From NCBI GenBank assembly GCA_024734495.1, contig JALMQS010000187.1, positions 22,421,870 to 22,485,869 on the forward strand: a stretch of 64,000 nt of DNA, written 5' to 3'. This stretch comes from Forficula auricularia (lineage: Eukaryota > Arthropoda > Insecta > Dermaptera > Forficulidae). Position 1 is the stretch's first letter. Every line of letters starts with the position of its first letter. The notes beneath the pieces are model-generated. The model did not search any database. It had not been told where the DNA came from and worked only from the letters and a program-made list of their open reading frames with translations. The position numbers were made by a program, and so were the translations under genes. Of the stretch, positions 10,758 to 21,083 are shown one piece after another.

Positions 10758-11010
10758 TTCAAATTAAGAAGGGAGTTCTTTAGTAAATGATTATAATTTT
10801 TTTTTAATATTAAATATAAGAGATGGACTAGATGTTTGGTCAAGTCATGTGGATGGCCACATCAGTCTATTTCATTTTATTTAAATTCTTGCAAGCGTTT
10901 CAATAGTGACAAACATACAAACAGTGATATGACGAGTTCTGACGAGTGGCTTTTGAATCGCAAGGGTCTCTCTGATTGAAGATAGCCCACTAAAAAAGTG
11001 CGGTTCGTTC

Positions 11011-11300
11011 GATTGCTCCACTTTTCAGGCACTTCCCATTTGCTGGCACTCGTAGGTCCGAGACGTGATTCTCCCGTTTATAAGGGAAGGGTGTGTTCGT
11101 GTCCGTGACGCAACTCCGCTCGGGGCGCCACCTGGTCTTTTACCCTCGTTTTATTTGGAACGGCTTTGCAGAACCCTTTTGCCCCCCGCAGCCCCTTTCG
11201 ACCCAGTCGAATTTTTCTTTCAACTCTATTGACACCCACTAGGACCCTCTATTTACTCTGCTACAATTTCCCGATGAATATTGGCAAAGTTACCTGGCGA
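11011..11300. other. GC-rich unique stretch
   Basis: Much richer in G and C than its surroundings, with a CTCGGGGCGCCACC segment. The minus strand reads TGGCGCCCCGAG, faintly like a retroelement tRNA primer site, but no LTR pair flanks it. No open frame of note. Confidence 0.25.
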
Positions 11301-11582
11301 ATTTAACATCTCTCTTTAAGCATCTCCTACTTGAAACATTTTTTTTTTAATAATCTTTCCCTTCAAAAATGAAACCTGCTTAGACAGCCTAATTAAATTT
11401 ATTCATTTTCATATAAGCAACAAATTATACAATTAATTCGACTTCACATTTAGAAAATCCAACATCATTTTTTATTAATTAATAAATTGCAATTTTTAAT
11501 ATTTTTAGAAGGTTCTATTTCATTATAAACCACAGGTGTTCATTCAACATAATTAAAATTCTTCTGGAAATATAAATTAACA

Positions 11583-11835
11583 GCTGCGAAGCCCGCATTC
11601 GGCAAGCATCTTGCTTACCAGTGGGCGTGTAGTAGGTTTTAAAATAATAATTTAAATTTCCTATTTTTTTTAAGGGCCTCCACATCTCCCCTTATAGCCC
11701 TTCGATTCTCCCACTCAGGATCCGGTTGAGTGACTCAGGGTGTGGCCACAGCAGAACGGTGTGAATCCTTAGTATGCTGCGGCCAATAATAAAATAATGA
11801 AAAACAAAAAGGAATAACGCATATCGTCCAAATAA

Positions 11836-11866
<31 letters not shown>

Positions 11867-12230
11867 ACACTGGGAAAAATAAATAAACAAATAAATTGCA
11901 TTCAGCAAACATCGTGATGTCCAAGGGGCGTGTAGTAGGTTTTAAAATAATAATTAAAATTTCCTATTTTTATTTATTTTTTAAGGGCCTCCACATATTC
12001 CCTTATACTAGTAGCTCTTCGATCCTTCCACTCCGGATCCGGTTGAGTGGCTCAGGGTGTGGTCACAGCAGAATGGTGTGAATCCTTAGTTTGCTGCGGC
12101 CAATAAGAAATAATAAAAAACAAAAAGGAATAACGCATGTCGCCCAAATAATAAAAACAAATAAACAAACAAATAAATAAATACACTGGGAAAAATAAAT
12201 AAACAAATAAATAAAATGAAATAAAAAATA
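11583..12230. repeat. Tandem duplication, about 315-bp unit, two copies
   Basis: Unit 1 (about 11590-11894) and unit 2 (about 11898-12215) share GGGCGTGTAGTAGGTTTTAA, GGCCTCCACAT, GATCCGGTTGAGTG, CAGCAGAA.GGTGTGAATCC and GCTGCGGCCAATAA, and end in AAATA-rich runs with ACACTGGGAAAAATAAATAA. The A-rich junctions probably mediated unequal exchange. The GC-rich start (GCGAAGCCCGCATTCGGC) resembles 23878-23900. Confidence 0.8.
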
Positions 12231-12311
12231 AATAGTTAGAATATGTCACTGGGTTTAAAGAAATTGTAGTTAAATTAAGTAAAAATAAATAATTTAAAAA
12301 ACAGAATAAGT

Positions 12312-12410
12312 AGGCAGGAAGTTGCCATAGTCAAGGAATAAAAAATAAATAAATAAATAGGCAGGCAACCGCCATGGTCAAGAAAAATAAATAAATATTT
12401 CACTGGGAAT
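12312..12410. repeat. Short tandem repeat derived from adjacent unit
   Basis: GGCAGGAAGTTGCCATAGTC and GGCAGGCAACCGCCATGGTC, each followed by AAGGAATAA/AAATAAATAA, form two degenerate copies of about 55 bp. Poly-G follows at 12471-12479. Confidence 0.55.
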
Positions 12411-12762
12411 ATAAGTTACTGGGTAAAATATACAATAAATAGATCATGGCCGCCGGCAGGATTATTTTCAGGGGGGGGGTTCATCTGCATCTGCACACTA
12501 TACTATATTATTAACAAATAAAATATAATTTATAATAGTGTATCCTTATAGCCATAGGTAGGCATATAATATTATTTATGTTATGTCAATTAAGTTAATG
12601 TCAAATTTAAATAAATTATTAATCTTTTTCTGAGTATTTTCTTTCATGTCAGGGGTTGCAAGTACACCCCTTGCATCCACCCTCCCAGGACTCATGAATT
12701 AATTGGTTTTAAAATTAAAAAATCACGTCAGCGACCTCGCGCAAACCGATTATAATAAGTAT

Positions 12763-12810
12763 AGATAGATAGATAGATATAAAAATAAAATAAAATATAA
12801 ATAAGTAAAT
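12763..12810. repeat. ATAG and AAAT microsatellite
   Basis: (ATAG)n followed by AAAATA-rich sequence, immediately downstream of the putative splice donor of the minus-strand exon. Confidence 0.7.
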
Positions 12811-12822
12811 GGCTATTCTTAC

Positions 12823-12903
12823 CTTAAAGATACTGTGAGTCTCATCTGTACCAACCCTTGGGCAGTACACAGACGGACACTCTCGCCAGTGTTCTCGAGT
12901 CAA
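12823..12903 (-). CDS. Putative internal exon of an unidentified host gene
   Basis: An 81-nt block, open in only one frame (27 codons, phase 0 at both ends). On the minus strand it is preceded by a pyrimidine-rich acceptor (TTTCTTTGTTTTCAG) and followed by a consensus donor (AAG|GTAAGA). Its composition is far less AT-rich than the flanks. The peptide contains HWRECPSVYCPRVGTDE, with two Cys and a Trp, which looks like a constrained protein segment; I do not recognise the family. The other two frames hit stops. No second exon could be found in the window, which fits large, transposon-filled introns. A chance exon-like segment cannot be excluded, but both splice sites, the open phase-0 frame and the composition agree. 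Confidence 0.5.
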
Positions 12904-13039
12904 CTGAAAACAAAGAAATAAAATTATTATCTATATGAATAAATTCCCGTTAGCTTTTAGCTTTCTTATCATTATCAGCTGTCTTTTTTTTTATTTTTAA
13001 AAAAAAATATTTATTTCATTCTGTTAAATTCCGCAAACT

Positions 13040-13270
13040 TTTCTCTATAAAAATAATTAAGACTAAAAAGTAAAAAAATAAATTATATTAAAAAAAAAAA
13101 CTAAAAAACATGCTTCTAAAAAGTACAAAATATTGAGGGATTAGATTACTTAATCAAAAAGAGTGGGGCACTTTGTAGAAATTAATTAAAAGTACCTACA
13201 TGTTTCTGAGCCCCACACTTTTTGCTTAAGTATTACATTATTTTGTACTTTTTAGAAGCGTATTTTTTAG
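13040..13270. repeat. Foldback repeat, about 90-bp arms
   Basis: The left arm has CTAAAAAACATGCTTCTAAA and AAGTACAAAATA; the right arm is the reverse complement ending GTATTTTTTAGTTTTTTTTT. The centre includes GTGGGGCACTTTGT. A related half-copy lies at 38712-38860. Confidence 0.65.
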
Positions 13271-14544
13271 TTTTTTTTTAATATTTATTATAATGTTATC
13301 CATGTGTATTTTATATGTGATTTCTTTGATATTTCATGGATCTGCTAATAGATGGAGTATGCTGTCCATTATTAAAAATGCAGATACTTGAAGATTTTTG
13401 AGTATTTAGCAATTTCGTCTTTTACCGGTTTTCTCAAAACGGCTTGAGGGAAACCCAAATTGAAGTAAATTGGAAAGAAGAAAGTTGGTATGATGATATC
13501 AAATGAGGGAGAAACTAATGTGAAAGTCGCTTGGTGCCCACACCAGTTGATTTTAAGATCGCATCAATTCCGGATGATCATCTTCAGTAGTAAATAATAA
13601 ATTTAGATGGTTTAGAATAATTCTTCCGCCACAGCACATGCTCAAATCTAATAAGGAGCATGGATTACGCATAGTTCTTTGATAAGTGACACATTGGGTT
13701 GGTGTTTTCTATAGTTAACTCAATTTTATTCACTATTACCTGCATTTTCTGACTTGATCTAGGGCGATTAAACTTGAAAAAAATCTTCCAGATCAAGCCC
13801 ATTTAAATATTTTCTCCAAACTTTCTCATCTTTAAAAATAAATTACATCAGAAAATAGAAAAGTGTGTGTTGTATACATGTAGTTTAAATAACTAGATGA
13901 AAAAATTTATCGCTATTAGAAAATTTGAAATATAACACAACTTTTTTTTTTTTGAAAAACATTTTTCTCAACTCTCTAGAGAGCTATAAAGAAACAGGAT
14001 TTTTTCATATCGCAAGCTCTGATTTTAATCAAATTTTCTACCTTTAACAAAGACAAAAAAATGCTTTATTGTAACCGTCACTAAAGAATAAAATACTTTT
14101 GCCGTTGAATATTGATAAAAATTTTGAATCATAGAATATGTTTAATAATAGACAATTTTTCCTTTCACTATACTATAAATATGATAGCTTATTTATGGGA
14201 TAGTATTTCATTGTTCTTCCGAGGTCTTTACACTGGACTTCTCTTTCTCTAAGATTATAAAAGTTACTCTACTTTATCACTTCCAGGTGAAAATAAAAGA
14301 TCATATGAATAAAATTAACACCACTGGTTGCTATTAACAAACCAACTCACCAACTAACAATAGTTTCTCTCTTGACCACTGCAGTGATGGCGTAAGTCAA
14401 GTTAAATACTAAAACTATATTGGGGACGGAATTGACCACACTTAGTTATATTCTAATCTCCCAAGAGGAAACATGAAGAAAAAGACATTATATATTTTTC
14501 AAAATTTTCTATGTATAAATCTTAATTTGTAACTAATTTGAAAT
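13271..14544. other. No feature seen
   Basis: AT-rich, apparently single copy in the window. No coding frame of note, no terminal repeats. Confidence 0.3.
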
Positions 14545-14556
14545 ATTTGTGATAGA

Positions 14557-14592
14557 CTGATGATGAAGCGCAATGCCTTCGAAACTATAGTC
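14557..14592 (+). ncRNA. Hammerhead-like ribozyme motif, PLE family A
   Basis: CUGAUGA + U + stem II GAAG/CUUC with a larger loop + GAAAC + UAUA + GUC. Only this arm is present; no inverted partner was seen within several hundred bases. Confidence 0.55.
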
Positions 14593-14609
14593 TCTAGAAA
14601 TAATTAAAA

Positions 14610-15885
14610 ATTATTTTATTTAAAAAAGACTCTCTCATTTTATTTTATTTTTAACCTAAAATAAAAACAATTCTGTTACCATCGACAGTGAAATCTTTTT
14701 ATTCAATGTTTTTTGTTTTTAATCAAAACTAAGTGGTAAATAATTTCAATTTTTTTTTTAGTTACTCGAATATATTATTCTAACAAATATTAGTTTTTCA
14801 TCAAAATGGTGAAAGTCCTTCAATGAAAAAATAAAATAATGATCAAACCCCACCCTTTCCCTATCTACCCTATGTAAAAAATGTCATTTTTAATTGCAAT
14901 TATTTCATGTTTGGTGTGGTAAATCGTCTTCAAATTTTAACAGTATGTCTATTATGCTTTTAATGACTTATATTCCAAGTTTTAAAGACTTCTTGAATTT
15001 TTGCATTTGTGAAAGAACTACCTTAAATTGGAAAAATAAACCTAGTGGACTTTACAATCCAAAATATGTTGGATTTGCTCCTTTAGAGCAAACATTTTCT
15101 TTAATCAAATAAATAAATAAATATTTTACTTAACAGTTACACTTTTAGCCAAATTTGCATTCATGCTTAAAATACAGAAAGATAGCTTCTCATTAGAATG
15201 ATTATCTTGCTGATAAACCCCGTTTACAAATTCGGCATTCGGAAAAATTACCCTCCTTGGTGTGGATCAATTCGGCTATTTCTCTTTCTCGCTTCTATTT
15301 GTTTAATGGATTTTGTCAATTCTTCTCTTGTTGTTTTCTTTTAAACAGTTGGAAGACGAGAAAAGATTATTTTATCAAGGAAATATGTTGATTTGCAAGG
15401 GATCTGGTCTAAGAGGGCTAAAGGGCCAGGGGAAGAACGGGGTGGATTGGTAAAAGTTTTCTAACGAGTTCCCGGGCTCGAGATCTAATCTCACCATTTC
15501 TATTAGATCTATTACTTTTAGTACTCGGAAAGCCTTTGTTGTGACTTTATTTGTACTGTTGCGCCAACTTTGCTCGTCTAACTTCCCTTTCTTCGTTCTT
15601 TTGGATACTTTACAAAGTTCAGCCCTCGGGCGGCTCCAAATCAAACAAGTACTTTATCCCATTTGACGACTTGAAATGTGAACCTTAAAATATAACCTTC
15701 TTTTATTTTCTTGGCCAGAATAATTTAACTCACAGACGCTATTTATCTTGATACTTTTTTAATTGGTTATCATTAATTTTTGAAACAACTTTCTCAAAGC
15801 ATTAATTTTATTGGTAAATTTTTATTTTTATTTTTAATTATGTTTACCAGGCTGAAATCTATATTAGATTTAGATAGTATATAAT
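14610..15885. other. No confirmed gene; unique island 15230-15660
   Basis: 14610-15220 is AT-rich without a supported feature. 15230-15660 is less AT-rich and not repeated in the window. A pyrimidine-rich TTTTCTTTTAAACAG precedes about 100 open bases and a GGATTG|GTAAAA donor-like site on the plus strand, and the minus strand is open for 89 codons. Neither frame gives a recognisable protein; conserved non-coding DNA is as likely. Confidence 0.3.
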
Positions 15886-15889
15886 TGAG

Positions 15890-16000
15890 TGGATATTGAT
15901 GAACCAATACAAAATTCAAAAAAAGAGATAATTTAAACTATCTTTTTATTCAAAAAACCAACTTTTCGGAGGCTTATTACCTCCTTCTTCAGGGTCTATA
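15890..16000 (-). mobile_element. Penelope-like family B end
   Basis: On the minus strand: hammerhead-like motif, then GAATAAAAAGATAGTTTAAA and a GTTCATCAATATCCACTCA tail, as in the pair at 47061-47380 and partial copies at 7855, 18510 and 47545. Confidence 0.65.
15960..15992 (-). ncRNA. Hammerhead-like ribozyme motif, family B
   Basis: CUGAAGA + A + stem II GGAGG/CCUCC + GAAAA + GUU. The C after GAAA is mutated to A relative to the 47287 copy (GAAACGUC), which would weaken the ACGU dimer stem. Confidence 0.55.
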
Positions 16001-16304
16001 ATCAATTAAAATGGGATTTGACTAATCAAGACTATCACAAAATTTTTTAATATAATAAAACATATCTACATTATACAGGATGGGGCATAAAGATCTACCA
16101 CAATTTTGAAGAAATATAAAAAAATGAAAAAAATTTAACTAGAAAAAAACTGAATATATTTTTGAAAATAACATAAAATAATTTGTCTTTTAATGTGTTT
16201 TAAACATTACCATATACATCAGACGAAAAAAGGGAGGGGGGTCAAAAATGAAAAATTCTAGCCCTTTGGACCAAACTATGTATACAAAATTTGGTTAGTT
16301 TTTG

Positions 16305-16750
16305 CCGAGGGGTGAACCGCGATCTAATATACCTGTACACCTACTTCCACTTGTACTTCCAAATATTTCCAAGTAATTCCAAATATTTCCAAATTACTTC
16401 AAATATTTCCAAGCAGTTCCTAATATTTCCAAGTAATTCCAAATATTTCCAAGTGATTTCAAATATTTCCAAGTACTTCCAAATATTTCAAAGTACCTCA
16501 AATATTTCAAGTACTTCCAAATATTTGGAAGTACTTCCAAATATTTCAAGTACTTCCAAATATTTCCAAGTACTTCCAAATATTTCCAAGTACCTCCAAA
16601 TATTTCCAAGTGATTTCAAATATTTCCAAGTACTTCCAAATATTTCCAAGTACCTCCAAATATTTCCAAGTACTTCCAAATATTTCCAAGTACTTCCAAA
16701 ATACTTCCAAAGAGGTGTACACCTACTTCCAATCGCGGATCACCCCTCGG
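16305..16750. mobile_element. R2 element nested in the foldback transposon
   Basis: Terminal inverted repeats CCGAGGGGTGAACCGCGAT / ATCGCGGATCACCCCTCGG. TTTTTG is duplicated on both sides (16299-16304, 16751-16756). The related element at about 45690-45710 (minus) and 45834 shows the host sequence joined directly (AGTTTTTGCATTTCTAG on one arm), that is, an empty site. The interior is almost wholly a minisatellite. Confidence 0.8.
16341..16712. repeat. Minisatellite, about 17 units of 19-20 bp
   Basis: Unit consensus CCAAATATTTCCAAGTACTT with variants at the GTACTT end (GTAATT, GTGATT, GTACCT). Because the unit lacks stops in several frames, both strands give long repetitive open frames of YFQIFPS-like or KYLEIFG-like peptides. 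I treat these as artefacts of the repeat, not genes. Confidence 0.9.
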
Positions 16751-17323
16751 TTTTTGCATTTCTAGCCTTCTGGGGGTCCACAGAATATGTATAACAAATT
16801 TGGTTGAGTTTGGTTGAAATGGCTAGAATTTTCATTTTGGACCCCCCCCCCTTTTTTCTCTCTGATAATGTTTAAAACACATTATAAAAAATAAAGTTTT
16901 TTCAAAAAATATATTCAGTTTTTTTCGAGTTAAATTTCTTCATTTTTTTATACCTCTTCAAAATGTGGTAGATCTTTATGGCCCACCCTGTATATCAGAA
17001 AAAGATTTTACCCCATTTATTATAAGAACCATTTTTGTAAGCCCTATAGCTCAGCGTTCTCACAAATTTTTTAGTTGTTTGTGATGTTTTTGAGCAATTT
17101 TAAAACTTTAAACACCTTTGTGTATCACGATATCCAGACGCTTGATTCATTAATTAACACAGGGGTGTCCAACTTTTCGGCTTAGTCGGGCCGCATTTGA
17201 AGTAAAAACAAACGCCTCAGCCCTCAGATAAAGTATCCTAATTCTATTGATATTTTCTAATAAAAAAAATGATTTAATAATGTAGAATAATGATATCCAC
17301 CAAAGTAGAAAAAAATATCTTTA

Positions 17324-17496
17324 ATAACAGAAATAGTAGGGAATTGGATAAAATTAAAAACAGTTTTTTTTAATGGGCCAGTCGTTTCGTCAATTTATTT
17401 TGACTTCCTCAGTGGATACAAAATTGACGAAACGACTGGCCCGATCAAAAACTATATGTTTTTAATTTTATCCAATTTCTACTATTCCTGTTATAA
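17324..17496. mobile_element. Penelope-like family C inverted pair inside the hAT
   Basis: Arms of about 80 bp (ATAACAGAAATAGTAGGGAA ... CTACTATTCCTGTTAT), the same family as 35531-35741. The left arm keeps a full hammerhead-like core; the right arm keeps only the TTGACGAAACGAC half. Confidence 0.65.
17381..17412 (-). ncRNA. Hammerhead-like motif, family C, cleavage site altered
   Basis: CUGAGGA + A + stem II GUCA/UGAC + GAAAC + GAC. The normal U before the cleavage base is A here, so this copy should be inactive. Confidence 0.55.
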
Positions 17497-17819
17497 ATTT
17501 ACTAAAAATATTTATATCTAATAAAAAAATTGGAGTCAAATATGATAAAATTGTGATTATTTTTTCGTAAATCTTGATATTTTTTTCACAGTCAAAATCT
17601 AAAATCTGCCCTTTTTATTTTTCGAAAATTTTTGGGAGATTGTACAATTTCTTCTTATTAAAAAAAAAAAAAAAAGGGTCAAATTGTATCAGATATGTTT
17701 TCCAGTAAGAATATAAAAATCTTAATGTTTTAAAGAAATTTATAATTTTATGTCGGGCCGCATTCATTGCAGTGCTGCGCCGAGGGTTGGACAGCCCTGA
17801 ATTAACATCTTGAAACCAT

Positions 17820-18237
17820 AGCATTTTTGTTATGAAACAATTAAATTTTAAGATCCAAATGCGAACTAATGCAATTTCTAATTGCTATTTATTAAATGTT
17901 GATTTGTTTTTCTCATTAGTACTGAATGAAATGGATTAAAATTTGGACTTTTCTAATGGATGACATTTATTTATTATTAAGATTAGTTAGAGTTTCCACT
18001 AATTCTAATTTCATATTGTTAAATAAGAGAAGTTTAACAGAATTTCTGTTTGAGTTTAGTAATGTAATAATCGTTAGAGAATAGTTGCGCCAAGGTTTGT
18101 ACTTAAAGGATATTACTGTCTTGTGTTGGGAGGCTATTAAGCAGAGTCCTTTCTTCATCAAAATCCTCCTTGGCCCTTAATAAACAAACAACCAATGCAA
18201 ATAAATCCAATTTCTCCAACTCCCTGTCGTCTATTAT
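17820..18237. other. No feature seen
   Basis: AT-rich; no supported coding sequence, RNA or repeat. Confidence 0.3.
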
Positions 18238-18355
18238 TATTATCATTAGACTTGGTAAATAAAATCTAAACTCTCCATTGAAGAGTTAAATAGTTGCTGG
18301 AGATAATCAATAAATAGAAAAGAGAGGGTTTGTAGTTGGGTATTAAAAAAATAAA
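18238..18355 (+). repeat. Repeat R7, copy 1
   Basis: ATTATCATTAGACTTG...TAAATAAAATCTAA...CTCTCCATT and CAATAAATAGAAAAGAGAG recur in the same order at 19540-19655. Confidence 0.6.
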
Positions 18356-18509
18356 CTTAAAAAATATACTTTTGTTGCATAATGTGTAAATAAAAGTAGA
18401 AATACGATAAAAAATTCATACTGGCATGACTCATAATAAAATCGTAAGCTCTATTTCAAGTTATTAGCGCCTAGGCTGATTATAGAAATTTTTAACTACT
18501 GAAAAATTG

Positions 18510-18618
18510 TTCGGTTTATGAATTAAAAGATAGTTTAAATTATCTTCTTTTTTTTTTGAATTTTGGACTGCCTCATCAATATCCATTCAATTCACTTATC
18601 ATTCCGTCTCCAAAAATT
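18510..18618 (+). repeat. Penelope-like family B tail
   Basis: GGTTTATGAATTAAAAGATA, ATTTTGGACTGCCTCATCA and CCGTCTCCAAAAATTACTTC match the part after the hammerhead at 47287. The ribozyme core itself is lost. Confidence 0.55.
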
Positions 18619-18619
18619 A

Positions 18620-18930
18620 CTTCAATCTTATTATCCAGTTTTTTCAAATGTTTCTATAAAAATACATTTTTTTGTTTTGAAAAGTATATTTGTTTTCAAA
18701 ATGAATTGAAATTGTTGCATAGTTTCAAGGTGCAATTAAAATGAATGATTTTTCCGATAAGGGTGCGCATAGAAGTTTTGAAGTCCCTGCCTGGTAGAGA
18801 GTTCCAGTTCAAGCATGTCAAAGACAAGTCCAGGCGAGTGTTAGCCTTATAAAAATTGTCCTCGCTGAGACACTATTCAAATAGAATTAATACAAAAAAG
18901 GAATAAATAAAGATGATTCGAGAATCTTTG
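18620..18930 (-). repeat. Interspersed repeat R1, copy B
   Basis: The minus strand carries CATGCTTGAACTGGAACTCT and CAGGCAGGGACTTCAAA as in copies A and D. It directly follows the family B Penelope tail. Confidence 0.55.
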
Positions 18931-20105
18931 GACTAATCCATTTCTAAGAACTCTCAATATATAAGATCAGAAATAACAAAGACTACTATAGACAAGCTTA
19001 TAACAATAGAATTAGGAGAAATTTAAGATTTTCTTATAGGACAGGCTGGTTCATTGTGGAAGATGGTCGATTTCATGTGAAGTCACAAGATTTAATTTCT
19101 GACTCCTACTGTCACTCCTACAAAGATGTATCCGTTTGAGGCGACAGTTCTAAAATGTATTTTTTAAATCTAATGTTAAATTTGAAAAATAACGAAAAAG
19201 ATGCCTTATTCGATGAAATTTGCAAAAAAAGCGAAGATTAAAATAAAATTTCAAAAAATGAAGTGTATTTTTTGAACAGCATCACCTGGTTGAAAAGTCA
19301 CCAACCGGCACTGATATACTATTATACATATTCTATGTGAAAAATTACAATTGGTTGTCATCTATTAGATTTGAGATGGAATGGATTAATTTTAATTATA
19401 TATGTATATATATCACAAGGGGTGTTTTTTCCTATTCGAGAATCGAACCTAATGTCATACTTAATAAAATAAAAATAAACAGGAACAAAAAACTGTTTAA
19501 ATTATATACTTATATTAAATAGATTTTAAGATAATATTATCATTAGACTTGATAAATAAAATCTAAGCTCTCCATTTGAAAAGTTATTAAATGTCGAATG
19601 AGAAAAATCAATAAATAGAAAAGAGAGAGTTGGTAGTTTTGTATCAAAAACAAAACAAAAAACAATTCTATTCTGAAAAAAATGTTTAATTTGAACATCG
19701 AACGAATGACCGACTACTAGTACTTGGTATATTCATTCGATATAATAGCCAATAAAGAAGATATAGCCAAATTAATGGAGTTATTTGAACAGTTTTTATA
19801 TTCCGAGTAATAAAATTTTATTATAATCCTTAAAGGGCTTAATAAAAAGTACTGACAAAGTTTTTATATCATGTGCAATTCAAATGTGTTGGATTTCGAG
19901 AATTTCCTTTTAAAGCGAAAGTGATAGTAGAGTACCTAAGCAAATTGGGATTATTGGAATTATCTTTAATATTTTGAAAAATGTGATAATAACATTGTTA
20001 TAAAAATGTGAAATTTTTATTTGATAGTCAAGATTATAAATATTGAAGATCAAAAAAGTACTTCATGCGGAAACCACCTAGATTACACATGATTAATAAG
20101 ATAGA
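18931..20105. other. No gene seen; R7 copy 2 inside
   Basis: R7 recurs at 19540-19655. At 19353-19430 GTCATCTATTAGATTTGAGA and GGAATGGATTAATTTTAATT match one arm of the foldback element at 34160-34385. The rest is AT-rich with nothing supported. Confidence 0.45.
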
Positions 20106-20355
20106 GGCGACTGTGGGTCAGTGGCTAGAGTGTCGGGTCGCGGACTCGAAGTACGCTGGTTCGAGACCGAGTCTCGGCAGATATTTTCAGTCGCCTCCTC
20201 TTGGAGAGCAATGGCAACCTACCAAGAGTATAATTGCCTAGTAACACTCCTGCTCTCCAAAGTAGCTGTTCAGAACCGGCCTTAAAAAGTAGGTCCCGTA
20301 TATCTATGTAAAACAACTAAACACACTCATCACAGGTATATGTGGAGAGGAGCCG
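20106..20355 (+). repeat. SINE-A, 3'-truncated
   Basis: The head GGCGACTGTGGGTCAGTGG and B-box GGTTCGAGACC are intact. The body ends at ACAGGTATATGTGGAGAGGAG and lacks the GATATGGCACTTAAAG end. Confidence 0.85.
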
Positions 20356-20384
20356 ACGACCGTTTCGGGTATGCCGCTCTAAGA

Positions 20385-20487
20385 GCTGGTTGTATGTCGG
20401 TTGGTAAACTTTTTTTCAACAAGGTGAATTCTAAGGATTTACCCTTTGTCAACGTTTAAAAATAGTCAACCGACATACAACTGGCCC
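20385..20487. mobile_element. MITE, TAA-flanked, copy 1
   Basis: Inverted ends resembling GGACCAGTTGTATGTCGGTT / AACCGACATACAACTGGCCC. TAA lies on both sides. Its 103 bp form one hairpin-capable unit. A 3-bp TAA target is typical of PIF/Harbinger; superfamily assigned on that basis only. Confidence 0.75.
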
Positions 20488-20489
20488 TA

Positions 20490-20625
20490 ATAAGAATGAG
20501 ATATTCTCATAATAATGCACAACATTTTGACACCTAATTCTAGGGTCGTTTTCATGAGTTTTATGGGTCATTCTAAGATGTGGTCTTGAGGGAAAGGATT
20601 CTCACGAGTGTCTGATGTTTTTTCT
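20490..20625 (+). repeat. Interspersed repeat R8, copy 1
   Basis: The reverse complement of this stretch recurs at 49383-49500 (GACACCTAATTCTAG, CGTTTTCATGAGTTTT, GATTCTCACGAG). Family unknown. Confidence 0.65.
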
Positions 20626-20727
20626 GATAATTTCATATAAAAAATAACTAATATAGGCGGTTTCAGTCAAAAGTTCTTTTTTGATAAATAACTCAACCAT
20701 CTAAAGCAGTTTTTAATGAATTACTAA

Positions 20728-20880
20728 GGACCAGTTGTATGTCGGCTGCTAAAATCTTTGTAAAAGTTGACAAAGGGTAAAACCTTAGAATTTATATTGT
20801 GCCCAGTGGGATGGCCAATCAGATGAAGTGTGTGTTGTAAACTTTTACAAAGACTTTACCAACCGACATACAACTGGCCC
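20728..20880. mobile_element. MITE, TAA-flanked, copy 2
   Basis: GGACCAGTTGTATGTCGG and its complement at the other end, with TAA duplicated at 20725-20727 and 20881-20883. The interior has GGGATGGCCAATCAGATGA, shared with copy 3. Confidence 0.85.
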
Positions 20881-21083
20881 TAAGGATGGTAGAATATATG
20901 TCTATAGTCTATTCTTTCTCAAAATTAAGTTTTGGGGCCATTTTTTCACACTTAACTTTACAATAAAATAATATACATTTTTAAATTAACATAAATTAAT
21001 AAAAAGATTTTAAATCTATTGAGGAAAATCAAAAACCGCTGGAGGAGCTTTACTTAAAGGAGGAAGTAAAACTATTATTCTTA

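Larger units (their letters stand above)
10035..11010 (+). repeat. Repeat R6, copy 2, interrupted
   Basis: Same unit as 9340-9985, here split by a different insert at about 10138-10757 bounded by the 9-bp AAATTAAGA. Both copies are in direct orientation with only about 50 bp between them. Confidence 0.75.
16076..16990. mobile_element. Foldback DNA transposon with 230-bp inverted arms, TA flanked
   Basis: Ends read ACAGGRTGGGSCATAAAGAT (left CAGGATGGGGCAT; right complement CAGGGTGGGCCAT). TA flanks both sides. The arms match for about 230 bp, including AAACTGAATATATTTTT and AATGTGTTTTAAACATTA. The centre is occupied by the R2 element with a minisatellite. An incomplete copy lies at 45665-46075. 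The TA target and ends suggest a Tc1/mariner-superfamily non-autonomous element. Confidence 0.75.
17160..17799. mobile_element. hAT element, non-autonomous, with perfect target duplication
   Basis: Ends CAGGGGTGTCCAAC and TTGGACAGCCCTG, flanked by the 8-bp AATTAACA at 17152-17159 and 17800-17807. Subterminal GGGCCGCATT occurs near both ends. The 640 bp contain no transposase frame. A Penelope-like inverted pair sits inside at 17324-17496. Confidence 0.9.

Noticed and set aside
11011..11180. A possible LTR retroelement primer-binding site (TGGCGCC on the minus strand)
   Set aside because: No flanking long terminal repeats, no gag or pol sequence, and only seven bases of resemblance.
16291..16794. 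A 167-codon plus-strand open frame and overlapping minus-strand frames rich in YFQ/FPS or KYLE/IFG repeats
   Set aside because: They are produced by the 20-bp minisatellite, which lacks stop codons in several frames; no start context or homologue is evident.
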